Assembly (NCBI GenBank): GCA_020444505.1
Contig: JAHLKU010000016.1
Span: forward strand, 1-48,489
Direction of reading: 5' to 3'
DNA from: Actinomycetota bacterium
GTDB taxonomy: Bacteria > Actinomycetota > Acidimicrobiia > Spongiisociales > UBA11373
Length of the DNA: 48,489 bases
Shown here: positions 16,549 to 23,208 of the stretch, one piece after another
Position numbering within the stretch: position 1 is the stretch's first letter
How the letters are laid out: each line of letters opens with the position of its first letter
Notes under the pieces: generated by a model
Seen by the model: only the letters and a program-made list of their open reading frames with translations
Told to the model about the DNA's origin: nothing
Database searches by the model: none
Translations under genes and position numbers: made by a program

Positions 16549-17794
16549 CCTCGCCTCCCGCCTCTACCGGCGCCTCGTCCCCGGCCGGGTCAAGGTGTGG
16601 CTGACGCCGCTGGTGCTGCGCCGCCGCCGTCGCCGCGACGCCGCCCGTGCCGCAGCGACCGCCCCCGACGAGGCATGGCGAGTGCAGCGGGCCGCACTCG
16701 GCGGGGGCGCGGGCCTCCGCCCGTACGCCTACTTCCCCGGCGGGCTGCAGAACCCGTATCTGCGGTTGTTGTATGCCGGCCTCCCCGAGGTGGGCTACGA
16801 CCCGCGGCCGCTGGGGTCCTACGAGCTGCTGGACAGGGCGCCGGGCGACGGGGTGTTCCACCTGCACTGGACCCGGGTGTTCCAGGCGGGGGCGCCCGAC
16901 GAGGCTGCCGCGCGGGAGCAGACCGAACGGGGCCTCGCCCGGCTGGAGGACTACCTGGGGCGTGGTGGGCGGTTGGTGTGGAGTGTGCATGAGTGGTTGC
17001 CGCATGATTGTGAGTTCCCTGAGGTGGAGGTGGGGTTGCGGCGTCGGTTGGTGGAGTTGGCGTCGGGGGTGCATGTGTTGCATGCCTCGACGTTGGGTGA
17101 GGTGGAGGGGTTGTATCCGTTGGATCCGGAGCGGACGTTCACGGTGGAGCATCCGTTGTATCGGGGGGTGTATCCGGAGTATGTGACGCGGGGGGCGGCG
17201 CGCCGGTTGTTGGGGGTGGATCCGGATGAGGTGGTGTTGTTGGCGTTCGGGGCGATCCGGCCGTACAAGGGGTTCGATCGTCTGGTGGGGTTGGTGCCGC
17301 GGTTGCGGGAGGTGTCGGGGGAGCGGGTGCGGGTGATGGTGGCGGGGCCGGTGTTCAAGTCGGTGGATGTGGGGCCGTTGGTGGAGTTGGCGGGGTCGGT
17401 GGATGGGGTGTCGATGACGGATCGGGCGGTGCCGGATGAGTACGTGCAGGTGTTGTTCCGGGCGGCGGATGTGGTGGTGTTGCCGTATCGGCAGGTGATG
17501 AACTCCGGGGTGTTGATGTTGGCGTTGTCGTTTGGGTGTCCTTCGGTGGCGCCTGAGAATCCGGTGACGCGGGATGCGGTGGGGTCGGGGTTGGTGCATG
17601 TGTTCGATCGGGAGTCGGATGAGTCGTTGTTGGGTGCGGTGGTGGAGGCGATGGGGCGTCGGGGGGATCGGGGGATCGCTTCGGATGCGTTCGTGGCCCG
17701 GTACGATCCCGTGACGATCGCCACCCAGTTCGCCCACGAAGTCGCCGCCCGCATCACCGGCGACGACGAGAGCCACCTCACGGAGGACGCATGA
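16538..17794 (+). CDS. Glycosyltransferase 2 (GT4/GT1-type), mosaic gene
   Basis: A 418-residue paralogue of the preceding enzyme. Its N-terminus is different: a short Arg-rich region (LVLRRRRRRDAARAA, about 26-40) and no coiled coil. From residue about 71 to 404 it is identical to glycosyltransferase 1. Its C-terminus ITGDDESHLTEDA is unique. Since the catalytic core is the same, the two proteins may make the same linkage with different partners or locations, or one copy may have recently overwritten the other. It overlaps the previous gene by 11 nt and the Stf0-like gene by 4 nt. Confidence 0.82.
   Translation: MRRSLASRLYRRLVPGRVKVWLTPLVLRRRRRRDAARAAATAPDEAWRVQRAALGGGAGLRPYAYFPGGLQNPYLRLLYAGLPEVGYDPRPLGSYELLDRAPGDGVFHLHWTRVFQAGAPDEAAAREQTERGLARLEDYLGRGGRLVWSVHEWLPHDCEFPEVEVGLRRRLVELASGVHVLHASTLGEVEGLYPLDPERTFTVEHPLYRGVYPEYVTRGAARRLLGVDPDEVVLLAFGAIRPYKGFDRLVGLVPRLREVSGERVRVMVAGPVFKSVDVGPLVELAGSVDGVSMTDRAVPDEYVQVLFRAADVVVLPYRQVMNSGVLMLALSFGCPSVAPENPVTRDAVGSGLVHVFDRESDESLLGAVVEAMGRRGDRGIASDAFVARYDPVTIATQFAHEVAARITGDDESHLTEDA
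16747..17751 (+). repeat. 1005-bp direct repeat, copy 2 (in glycosyltransferase 2)
   Basis: Second copy of the segment at 15519-16523, same orientation, apparently 100 percent identical. Such identity, including silent positions, means a very recent duplication or ongoing gene conversion. The copies are separated by 223 bp that hold the distinct ends of the two genes. Confidence 0.97.
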
Positions 17795-18519
17795 AGCATC
17801 TGTTGTTCGTCTGCACCACGCCCCGCACCGGCAGCAGCATGCTGCGCGGCGACATCCGCTCGACGGGAGCGATGGGCGACCCCCGCGAGTGGTTCAACAT
17901 GACCAAGGGGCGCCGGTACGACCAGTCGGCCAAGGAGTGGGGAGTGCGTTCCGGCGACCTGGCCGGCTACGTGGAGGCCCTGCAGCAGCACACCGCCACG
18001 CCCAACGGCGTGGTGGGCGTGAAGATCTTCGAGCTCCATCTCGAGCAGATGGTGCGGCGCGGGATGCTCCCGCCCGGCCCCGGGCGGCTGCGGGCCCTGG
18101 CCGAGGCCTTCGGGACCCCGGAGCCGGCGATCGTCACCCTGACGCGCAACAACAAGCTGCGGCAGGCGATCTCGCTGGTGCGGGCCAAGCAGACCGGGAA
18201 GTGGGGGACGCGCGGCACCGCCAAGCGGAAGGCCAAGTACGACCGCAAGGCGATCGAATCGGCCGTCTACGAGTTGATCGAACGGGAGAACCGCTGGGAC
18301 CGCGAGCTCGCCGCCTCCGGGTACGCCGCGGACCTGGACCTCATCTACGAGGTGCTGATGCACGAGCGCGACGAGGCCCTGCTGCGGATCGCCACGGCTC
18401 TCGAGCTCGACGACCCCCGGGGGATCGTCGCTGCCCGGAAGCGGGACGACGGCGGGCTCGAACGCCAGGCCGGCGAGGAGACCGAAGACTGGGTGAACCG
18501 GTTCATCGGCTGGGTGTGA
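17791..18519 (+). CDS. Stf0-type sulfotransferase
   Basis: A 242-residue protein of the Stf0 family, known from mycobacterial trehalose 2-sulfotransferase in sulfolipid synthesis. CTTPRTGSSML (8-18) is the PAPS loop. Further family segments are TPNGVVGVKIF, the RNNKLRQAISLVRAKQTGKW stretch (3'-phosphate binding and acceptor region) and the terminal ERQAGEETEDWVNRF. It is the third sulfotransferase of the operon and belongs to a different subfamily from the other two. Its likely acceptor is a sugar, but trehalose is not shown. GGAGG precedes the ATG, which overlaps the preceding stop (ATGA). Confidence 0.85.
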   Translation: MKHLLFVCTTPRTGSSMLRGDIRSTGAMGDPREWFNMTKGRRYDQSAKEWGVRSGDLAGYVEALQQHTATPNGVVGVKIFELHLEQMVRRGMLPPGPGRLRALAEAFGTPEPAIVTLTRNNKLRQAISLVRAKQTGKWGTRGTAKRKAKYDRKAIESAVYELIERENRWDRELAASGYAADLDLIYEVLMHERDEALLRIATALELDDPRGIVAARKRDDGGLERQAGEETEDWVNRFIGWV

Positions 18520-18531
18520 GGCACGCCTCAC
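18516..18531. promoter_or_regulatory. 16-bp palindrome at the end of the glycan operon
   Basis: GTGAGGC, AC, GCCTCAC forms a perfect palindrome over the stop codon of the Stf0-like gene and about 20 bp upstream of the next gene's -10. It could be an operator for the downstream thioredoxin-like gene or a short terminator (6-bp stem, 4-nt loop) without a T-tract. Confidence 0.4.
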
Positions 18532-18549
18532 ATATGCTGCCGGTGCCGC

Positions 18550-18555
18550 TACGGT
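18550..18555 (+). promoter_or_regulatory. Leaderless-type -10 element (TACGGT) for the candidate selenoprotein gene
   Basis: TACGGT fits TANNNT and lies 7 nt before the ATG at 18563. It overlaps an in-frame GTG at 18554, which argues that the ATG is the true start and that the gene has its own promoter apart from the glycan operon. Confidence 0.45.
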
Positions 18556-18562
18556 GCCGCCC

Positions 18563-19210
18563 ATGCGCCGCGCCGCCATCGCCATCGCCGTCCTCGCCCT
18601 GACCGCCGCGGCCTGCGGCGGTACCGCCGCCCCGTCGTCGACCGCACCGCCCTCCTCGACGACCACGACCTCCACCACCATCGCCGCTCCGCCGGAGCCG
18701 CCGTCCTCCACCACCTCCGCCCCGGGCCCGGGGTCGACGGCGCCTCCGTCGTCCACCACCTCCACCACCGAAGCGGCCCGGCCGCCGCTCCCCGACGATG
18801 CCGTCGCTGCGCCCCCCTTCGAACTGGCGCTCGGTGAGGGCGGCACCTTCGTGCTGGCCGACGCCCAGAAGCCCGTGTACATGGTGTTCTGGGCCGAGTG
18901 GTGAGGCGTCTGCAGACGGGAGTTGCCCGTCATCGATGCGGTCGCATCGGACTACCAGGACGCCGTCACCTTCCTCGCCGTGGCCGGCCGGTCCACGCCG
19001 GAGGCGTCCGCGGCGCGGGTGGGGGTGTGGTTCTCCCCGGATCGGGTCCTGTGGGGCTACTCGGACGAGATCTGGGACCTCTACGCCGTGCCCTACCAGC
19101 CGGTCAGCGTGCTCATCACCAGCGACGGGTACGAGGTGAACCGGTGGTTCGGCGAGGCGTCTGAGGAGGATCTCAGAGCGGCCCTCGACGAACTGGCCGC
19201 CTACGGCTGA
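18563..19210 (+). CDS. Thioredoxin-like lipoprotein with in-frame UGA at the CxxC motif (candidate selenoprotein)
   Basis: Read through a single in-frame TGA at 18902-18904, this is a 215-residue protein. It has a lipoprotein signal ending ALTAAAC (Cys18), a Ser/Thr/Pro-rich linker (about 21-75) and a thioredoxin-like domain. The UGA is codon 114, in VFWAEW-U-GVCRRELPVI, exactly where thioredoxins have the first Cys of WCxxC; Cys117 is the partner. The frame after UGA completes the fold, with a cis-Pro segment VPYQPVSVLI and the closing GYEVNRWFGEASEEDL, up to a normal TGA stop. Hairpins follow the UGA at once (18905-18949). It is probably an exported thiol/selenol oxidoreductase. Alternatives are a nonsense mutation or a base-call error. 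No sel genes are in the window. Confidence 0.75.
18905..18949 (+). promoter_or_regulatory. Candidate bacterial SECIS hairpins after the in-frame UGA
   Basis: Two alternatives. Hairpin A: GACGGG (18915-18920), loop AGTTG, CCCGTC (18926-18931), extended by a lower stem GCGTC (18906-18910) with GATGC (18935-18939) across a 4/3 internal loop; its loop begins 17 nt after the UGA. Hairpin B: CGATGC (18934-18939), loop GGTC, GCATCG (18944-18949); the GGUC loop equals that of the E. coli fdhF SECIS but starts 36 nt after the UGA. Known bacterial SECIS loops have a G in the first two positions at roughly 16-37 nt, which both satisfy. The lower stem of A and hairpin B exclude each other. Confidence 0.55.
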
Positions 19211-19881
19211 GCCCTGCCCGCCACCATCGACCACACGACGGACGCTGCGCCGGCGGACAGGCCGACCACGTACCACCATTCCGGACCGGCGCCGAGACCC
19301 ACCCGCATCGGCTCCGTGGCCAGCCGGACGGCCGCGGCCCAGGCGAGCGCCGCGCCGGCGGCCGTGCCTGCGGGAGCGCCGCGCCGCCGCCACAGCACCA
19401 GGGCCACCGCCCCGGCGGCCAGCAGCACTGCGGCGTAGGCCTCGACCGGGTGGCGGGCGACCGGACCGCCCTGCTCGGTGATCCCCCACGGGAGCGAGGT
19501 GGGCGTGCCGGCGCAGGCCCCGCGCAGCACGCACCCGCCGTGCCATCCGGCCAGCCCCGCCAGCGCCGCGGCGGCGACGGCGTCCAGGCGGCCCGCCACG
19601 TCGACGCGGGACAGCACGATCGCGGCGGCGAGCGCCCCCGCCGCGGCGAACCCGGTGTCGACGCCGCCCCGCAGGATCAGCAGGTCGCCGGGGTGGGTGA
19701 ACGGGTTGGTGCCGCCGCCGATCATGGCGGCGATCCGGCCGACGGCGAGGCCGGCCACGGCCGAGGACAGCACCAGGTCGAAGCGCTCCCGCACGCCCCC
19801 TTCGGTGCGGCCCTCCCACCACAGCACGACGGCGGCGCACGCCAGGGCGAGGGCGGCGGCTCCGAGCAGCGAGAACTCCAT
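19201..19881 (-). CDS. Lgt-like (prolipoprotein diacylglyceryl transferase family) membrane protein
   Basis: A 226-residue membrane protein with about seven hydrophobic segments and partial Lgt motifs: LLILRGGVDTGFAAAGA in place of the GGLxxHGG region, VARHPVEAYAAVL matching RHPxQLYEA, and AVRLATEPMR near the C-terminal RFxxEFxR region. The HGG His is missing, so it is probably not the housekeeping Lgt; it may be a divergent paralogue. It follows the TlpA-like gene with a one-base overlap, and its 3' end overlaps the candidate selenoprotein gene by 10 bp on the other strand. A role with thioredoxin-like lipoproteins is inferred from this context only. Confidence 0.68.
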   Translation of the reverse strand: MEFSLLGAAALALACAAVVLWWEGRTEGGVRERFDLVLSSAVAGLAVGRIAAMIGGGTNPFTHPGDLLILRGGVDTGFAAAGALAAAIVLSRVDVAGRLDAVAAAALAGLAGWHGGCVLRGACAGTPTSLPWGITEQGGPVARHPVEAYAAVLLAAGAVALVLWRRRGAPAGTAAGAALAWAAAVRLATEPMRVGLGAGPEWWYVVGLSAGAASVVWSMVAGRAQP

Positions 19882-20375
19882 CAGCCGGTCCCTGCGAGGA
19901 GGTCGTCGATGCGCAGGGCCAGCGTGCGTTCGTCGATCACGCCGATGTGGGTGGACGCCAGGCCGCCGCCGGGGGAGAAGAAGAACGTCAGCGGGACCCC
20001 GGTGGCGCCCAGCGATGCGGGGACGGCGCCGGTCCGATCGAAGTAGTGCTCGAACGAGGTCAGGCCGAACTCGGCGATGAACGCCCTCGCGCCGTCCTGG
20101 TCGTCGCGGACGTCGATCCCCACGAAGCGGACGTCGCCGCCCGCCTGGGCGGCTGCCTCCCGGAACAGCGGCGCCTCCGACCGGCACGGGCCGCACCACG
20201 AGGCCCACACGTTCACCACCACCGGCACCTCGGATGCGGACACGAGGGCCTCCAGTTCCGCCGGCGTGGTCGGCGGGAGCTCCGGCACGTCGGAGACGTC
20301 CACGTCGGGCCCGCCGCAGGCGGCGAGCACGAGTGCCAGGACGGCGGCGAGCAGCGGCAGGCGTCGGGCGGTCAT
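19881..20375 (-). CDS. TlpA-like thioredoxin-domain lipoprotein
   Basis: A 164-residue protein with a lipoprotein signal (LVLAACGG, Cys about 20) and a TlpA-type thioredoxin fold: VVVNVWASWCGPCRSEAPLF with an intact WCGPC motif, VRFVGIDVRDDQDGARAF, and the cis-Pro segment ATGVPLTFFFSPGG. It should reduce or exchange disulfides outside the membrane, for example in cytochrome c maturation or protein repair. It is the Cys-based counterpart of the candidate selenoprotein gene 700 bp away on the other strand. TAGACT at 20389-20384 lies 8 nt before the ATG. Confidence 0.9.
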   Translation of the reverse strand: MTARRLPLLAAVLALVLAACGGPDVDVSDVPELPPTTPAELEALVSASEVPVVVNVWASWCGPCRSEAPLFREAAAQAGGDVRFVGIDVRDDQDGARAFIAEFGLTSFEHYFDRTGAVPASLGATGVPLTFFFSPGGGLASTHIGVIDERTLALRIDDLLAGTG

Positions 20376-20383
20376 GGCCGGCG

Positions 20384-20389
20384 AGTCTA
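20384..20389 (-). promoter_or_regulatory. Leaderless-type -10 element (TAGACT) for the TlpA-like gene
   Basis: TAGACT, 8 nt before the ATG at 20375 on the minus strand. The 65-bp divergent region shared with the arginase-family gene also holds that gene's -10, so the two promoters are back to back. Confidence 0.4.
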
Positions 20390-20428
20390 CGGGGGCGCCG
20401 GGCGTGTGCGGCCGGAGAGGAGGGCGGG

Positions 20429-20434
20429 TAGCGT
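20429..20434 (+). promoter_or_regulatory. Leaderless-type -10 element (TAGCGT) for the arginase-family gene
   Basis: TAGCGT lies 6 nt before the ATG at 20441, and no Shine-Dalgarno is positioned for that ATG, consistent with a leaderless mRNA. Confidence 0.4.
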
Positions 20435-20440
20435 CGCCTC

Positions 20441-21175
20441 ATGCGGAGGATCGCCGTCCCCTGGTTCATGGGCGAGCCGATGCCCTTCCTGGGGCAGGTG
20501 CCGGCTGCCGCCGAGCTGGTCCCCGATCTGCCCGACGGCGCGCCGCAGGAACGGATGGCGGTGCTGTACCGCCATCTGGCCGATGCCGTGGCGGCCGGGG
20601 ATGCCGACAGCGTGTTCGCCGGCGACTGCGTGGCGGCGATCGGCGTGCTGGCGGGGCTCCAGCGCAGGGGAGTGGAGCCGACGCTGCTGTGGTTCGACGC
20701 CCACGGCGACTTCCACACCTGGGACACCACCTCCTCCGGCTTCCTGGGTGGCATGCCCCTGGCGATGCTGACCGGGCGGGGGGAGCAGACGATCGTCGAC
20801 GGCGCCGGCCTCCGCCCGCTGCCCGACGAGCGGGTCGTGCTGGTGGGGGCGAGGGACCTCGACCCCGGCGAGGACGAGGCCGTGGCGGCGTCCGGAGTCA
20901 CGGTGGTGGACGTGCCCGGCGTCACCGGTCTCCGTCTCGACGGCCCGGTCTACGTGCACGTGGACGTCGACGTGGTGGACCCGGCGTGCATGCCGGCCGT
21001 CAACTACCCGGCCCCCGACGGCCCGATGCTGTGGGACACCCGCGACGCACTGCAGCACCTGGCGGACACCGCCGAGGTGGTGGCGTTCTCGGTGTCGTCG
21101 TGGAACCCGGCCCTCCCCGATGCCTTGCGGGCGGCCGCCGCCACCCTGTCGCTGGCGGAGCCGTTCGGGGCGTGA
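20441..21175 (+). CDS. Arginase/agmatinase-family (ureohydrolase-fold) protein
   Basis: A 244-residue protein, shorter than typical arginases (about 300). Metal-site motifs are DAHGDFHT (86-93) and HVDVDVVDP (173-181). The usual GGDHS segment reads AGDCVAA (60-66), so the first metal-binding His is replaced by Cys63. Family enzymes hydrolyse guanidino compounds such as arginine or agmatine, or formiminoglutamate. The missing His and short length leave the substrate, and even hydrolase activity, in doubt. It converges on the AAA ATPase gene with a 4-bp gap. Confidence 0.8.
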   Translation: MRRIAVPWFMGEPMPFLGQVPAAAELVPDLPDGAPQERMAVLYRHLADAVAAGDADSVFAGDCVAAIGVLAGLQRRGVEPTLLWFDAHGDFHTWDTTSSGFLGGMPLAMLTGRGEQTIVDGAGLRPLPDERVVLVGARDLDPGEDEAVAASGVTVVDVPGVTGLRLDGPVYVHVDVDVVDPACMPAVNYPAPDGPMLWDTRDALQHLADTAEVVAFSVSSWNPALPDALRAAAATLSLAEPFGA

Positions 21176-21179
21176 GCCG

Positions 21180-23183
21180 CTAGGACCGTGGGATCCGCTC
21201 CAGGGCGGCCGTCAGGTCCTGGTTGCCGACCGTGATCGCGGTCGGGTCCCTCCGCAAGGTCCCGAGCGCCGCCTCGCGCAGCAGGCCCGTGAGGTCGGCG
21301 AACGACAACCCCGCGGTGCGCGCCGCCAGGTCGTCCAGGTCCACGTCGTCGGCGAACGGGACGTCGGAGATGCCGAGCAGGGCGCGCCGTGCCGACTGTT
21401 CGGGCAGGCCCAGTTCGAGGTGGGTCTCGAAGCGCCCCGAGCGGAGCAGCGCCGGGTCGATGAGGTCCTTGCGGTTGGTGGCGCCGATCACCACCACGTC
21501 GCCCCGCTCGCCGACGCCGTCCATCTCGGTGAGCAGCGCGGCCACCACTGAGTCGGTGACCGAGGTGGTGGACCGGCCCCGCACCGGGGCCAGTGCATCC
21601 AACTCGTCGAAGAAGAGGATGGAGGGTGCCACCGAGCGGGCCCTGGCGAACACCTCGCGGACGGCCCGCTCCGACTCGCCCACGAACTTGTCGAGCAGTT
21701 CGGCGCCCTTGACGGCGAAGAACGCCGCCCCCGACTCGTGGGCCAGCGCCCGTACCACGAACGTCTTGCCGGTGCCGGGCGGCCCGTACAGGAGCAGGCC
21801 GCGCGGCGGGTCGATGCCCATGCGATGGAAGCGCGCCGGGTCGGTGATCGGCCAGATCACCGCCTCGGTGAGCCGCTGCTTGACCTCATCGAGGTTGGCG
21901 ACGCGGTCGAAGCCGTAGGTGGGCATCTCCCCTGTGGGGACCGAGCCCAGCGAAGGCGTGGTGGCGGCGACGCTCTCGAGCAGGTCGGCGGTGTCGAGGG
22001 GGTCGCCGCTGCGGGCGACGGTGGCGCTCGCGTTGACGACCGCCGAGATGATGTCGGCGCCCGAGTAGCCGGCGGTGCCCGCCGCCAGTGCAGCGAAGTC
22101 GATCTCGTCGGTGGGCACCCTGCCGAGGGCCGCTTCGAAGAGCAGGCGGCGCCGTTCCAGGTCGGGCGGCGGGATGGCCAGGGCCTTGGGCAGCAGCTGC
22201 GATCCCGAGAGGGAGTCGTCGAGCCCGGCGACGGACGAGATGCCCAGCACGCAGGCCAGCCCGGCGCGCTCGGAGACGGCATCGAGGAACCAGCGCAGGA
22301 TCGCGGCCACCTGCGTGCGGAACATGCCCTCGTCGCCGGCCACGGCGTCGAGGCGGTCGACGAACAGCACGGCCGGCGTGGCGGTGGTCTTGACCGCCTT
22401 CTCCAGGAGGTCGATGAGCCGCTCCGGCTTGAACACCAGCTCCAGGGAGATCTCCTGCACCGCCGTGCCTGCCCTGGCGGCGGCGGCCGAGACCAGCTCG
22501 CTCTTGCCGCACCCTGCCGGCCCCTCGAGCAGCACCCCGGCCACCCGGGGCAGCCCCCAGGCGGTGGGGAGGTCCTCGGGCGAGGTGAGCAGGCGCAGCC
22601 AGCCGGTCAGCGTGTCGAGCTCCTCGTCCAGCCCGGCGAGCAGCGCCTGGGCCGTGGTCGGCGCCTCCCCGGTGATGCGGCCGGCGGGGTGACCGACCAG
22701 CGCCGCTTCGCGCTCCCCGGTCCCGTCGGGGTCCGGGCCGGCGACCACGGTGGCGTTGCCGACGAGTCCGGCACCGCCGGGCTCGACCCCGGCGACCGTG
22801 AGCGCCGCCGGCTCCTCGGGCCCGTCGTGGCCGCCGTACCCCGGAGCGATGTCCACCCGGTCCCCGGTGGTGACGGCGTGCCCCTGCAGCGCCCTGGCCA
22901 GGTGGCGGGGCTCGAGCCCGGCATCACCGTCGAGGACCACGCGCCTGGCCTGGGGCAGGTTGGCCCTCTTCACGTCGGCGGTGGCGCCGGCGGTGAGGCC
23001 GGAGTTGGCGAGCGCCCTGGGGTTGAGGGCGAGGGTGGTGGGGGATGCCACCTCGCCGGGGCGCACGATCAGGTGGGTGCGGCCGATACGGACCGCCCCG
23101 CCGCCGGGGAGGCCCATGGCGGCCAGGATCGTGGCGTCGGCGCGGGCCACGGCGTCGGTGCCGGTGCGGATGGTGAAACGCAT
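21180..23183 (-). CDS. Tandem AAA ATPase, CDC48/VCP-like
   Basis: A 667-residue protein with an N-terminal region of about 170 residues (double-psi-barrel-like by position in CDC48 proteins) and two AAA modules. D1 has Walker A GPAGCGKS (221-228), but Walker B reads VLFVDRLD (272-279): the catalytic Glu is Arg, and the arginine-finger region is also divergent, so D1 probably binds but does not hydrolyse ATP. D2 is intact: GPPGTGKT (467-474), pore segment KFVGESER (499-506), ILFFDELDALAP (522-533) and the sensor/Arg-finger region GATNRKDLIDPALLRSGRFE. Its expected role is unfolding or remodelling of proteins. TACGCT (23197-23192) is 8 nt before the ATG. Confidence 0.9.
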   Translation of the reverse strand: MRFTIRTGTDAVARADATILAAMGLPGGGAVRIGRTHLIVRPGEVASPTTLALNPRALANSGLTAGATADVKRANLPQARRVVLDGDAGLEPRHLARALQGHAVTTGDRVDIAPGYGGHDGPEEPAALTVAGVEPGGAGLVGNATVVAGPDPDGTGEREAALVGHPAGRITGEAPTTAQALLAGLDEELDTLTGWLRLLTSPEDLPTAWGLPRVAGVLLEGPAGCGKSELVSAAAARAGTAVQEISLELVFKPERLIDLLEKAVKTTATPAVLFVDRLDAVAGDEGMFRTQVAAILRWFLDAVSERAGLACVLGISSVAGLDDSLSGSQLLPKALAIPPPDLERRRLLFEAALGRVPTDEIDFAALAAGTAGYSGADIISAVVNASATVARSGDPLDTADLLESVAATTPSLGSVPTGEMPTYGFDRVANLDEVKQRLTEAVIWPITDPARFHRMGIDPPRGLLLYGPPGTGKTFVVRALAHESGAAFFAVKGAELLDKFVGESERAVREVFARARSVAPSILFFDELDALAPVRGRSTTSVTDSVVAALLTEMDGVGERGDVVVIGATNRKDLIDPALLRSGRFETHLELGLPEQSARRALLGISDVPFADDVDLDDLAARTAGLSFADLTGLLREAALGTLRRDPTAITVGNQDLTAALERIPRS

Positions 23184-23191
23184 CGTGGGGG

Positions 23192-23197
23192 AGCGTA
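23192..23197 (-). promoter_or_regulatory. Leaderless-type -10 element (TACGCT) for the AAA ATPase gene
   Basis: TACGCT 8 nt before the ATG at 23183 on the minus strand, in the short gap after the upstream lipoprotein gene. Confidence 0.35.
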
Positions 23198-23208
23198 GCG
23201 GTGGGCGT

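Noticed and set aside
16127-17776. Long minus-strand open frames rich in His, Pro and Arg across the glycosyltransferase repeats
   Set aside because: They are shadows of the G/T-ending codon patch on the plus strand; composition is unlike any real protein, and the plus-strand frame has clear glycosyltransferase motifs.
11659-18519. Glycan locus as a mobile or phage element
   Set aside because: No transposase, integrase, tRNA or terminal repeats were found; apart from the glycosyltransferase patch, codon use matches the rest of the window.
18563-18904. A 114-codon lipoprotein ending at the TGA as a stand-alone gene
   Set aside because: It would end in the middle of a thioredoxin fold at the active-site Trp, while the same frame continues with the rest of the fold; read-through or mutation explains it better.
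19201-20925. Single long minus-strand frame spanning the Lgt-like and TlpA-like genes and beyond
   Set aside because: The TlpA-like gene is in another frame with clear signal peptide and WCGPC motif; only the last 226 codons of the long frame encode a plausible protein.
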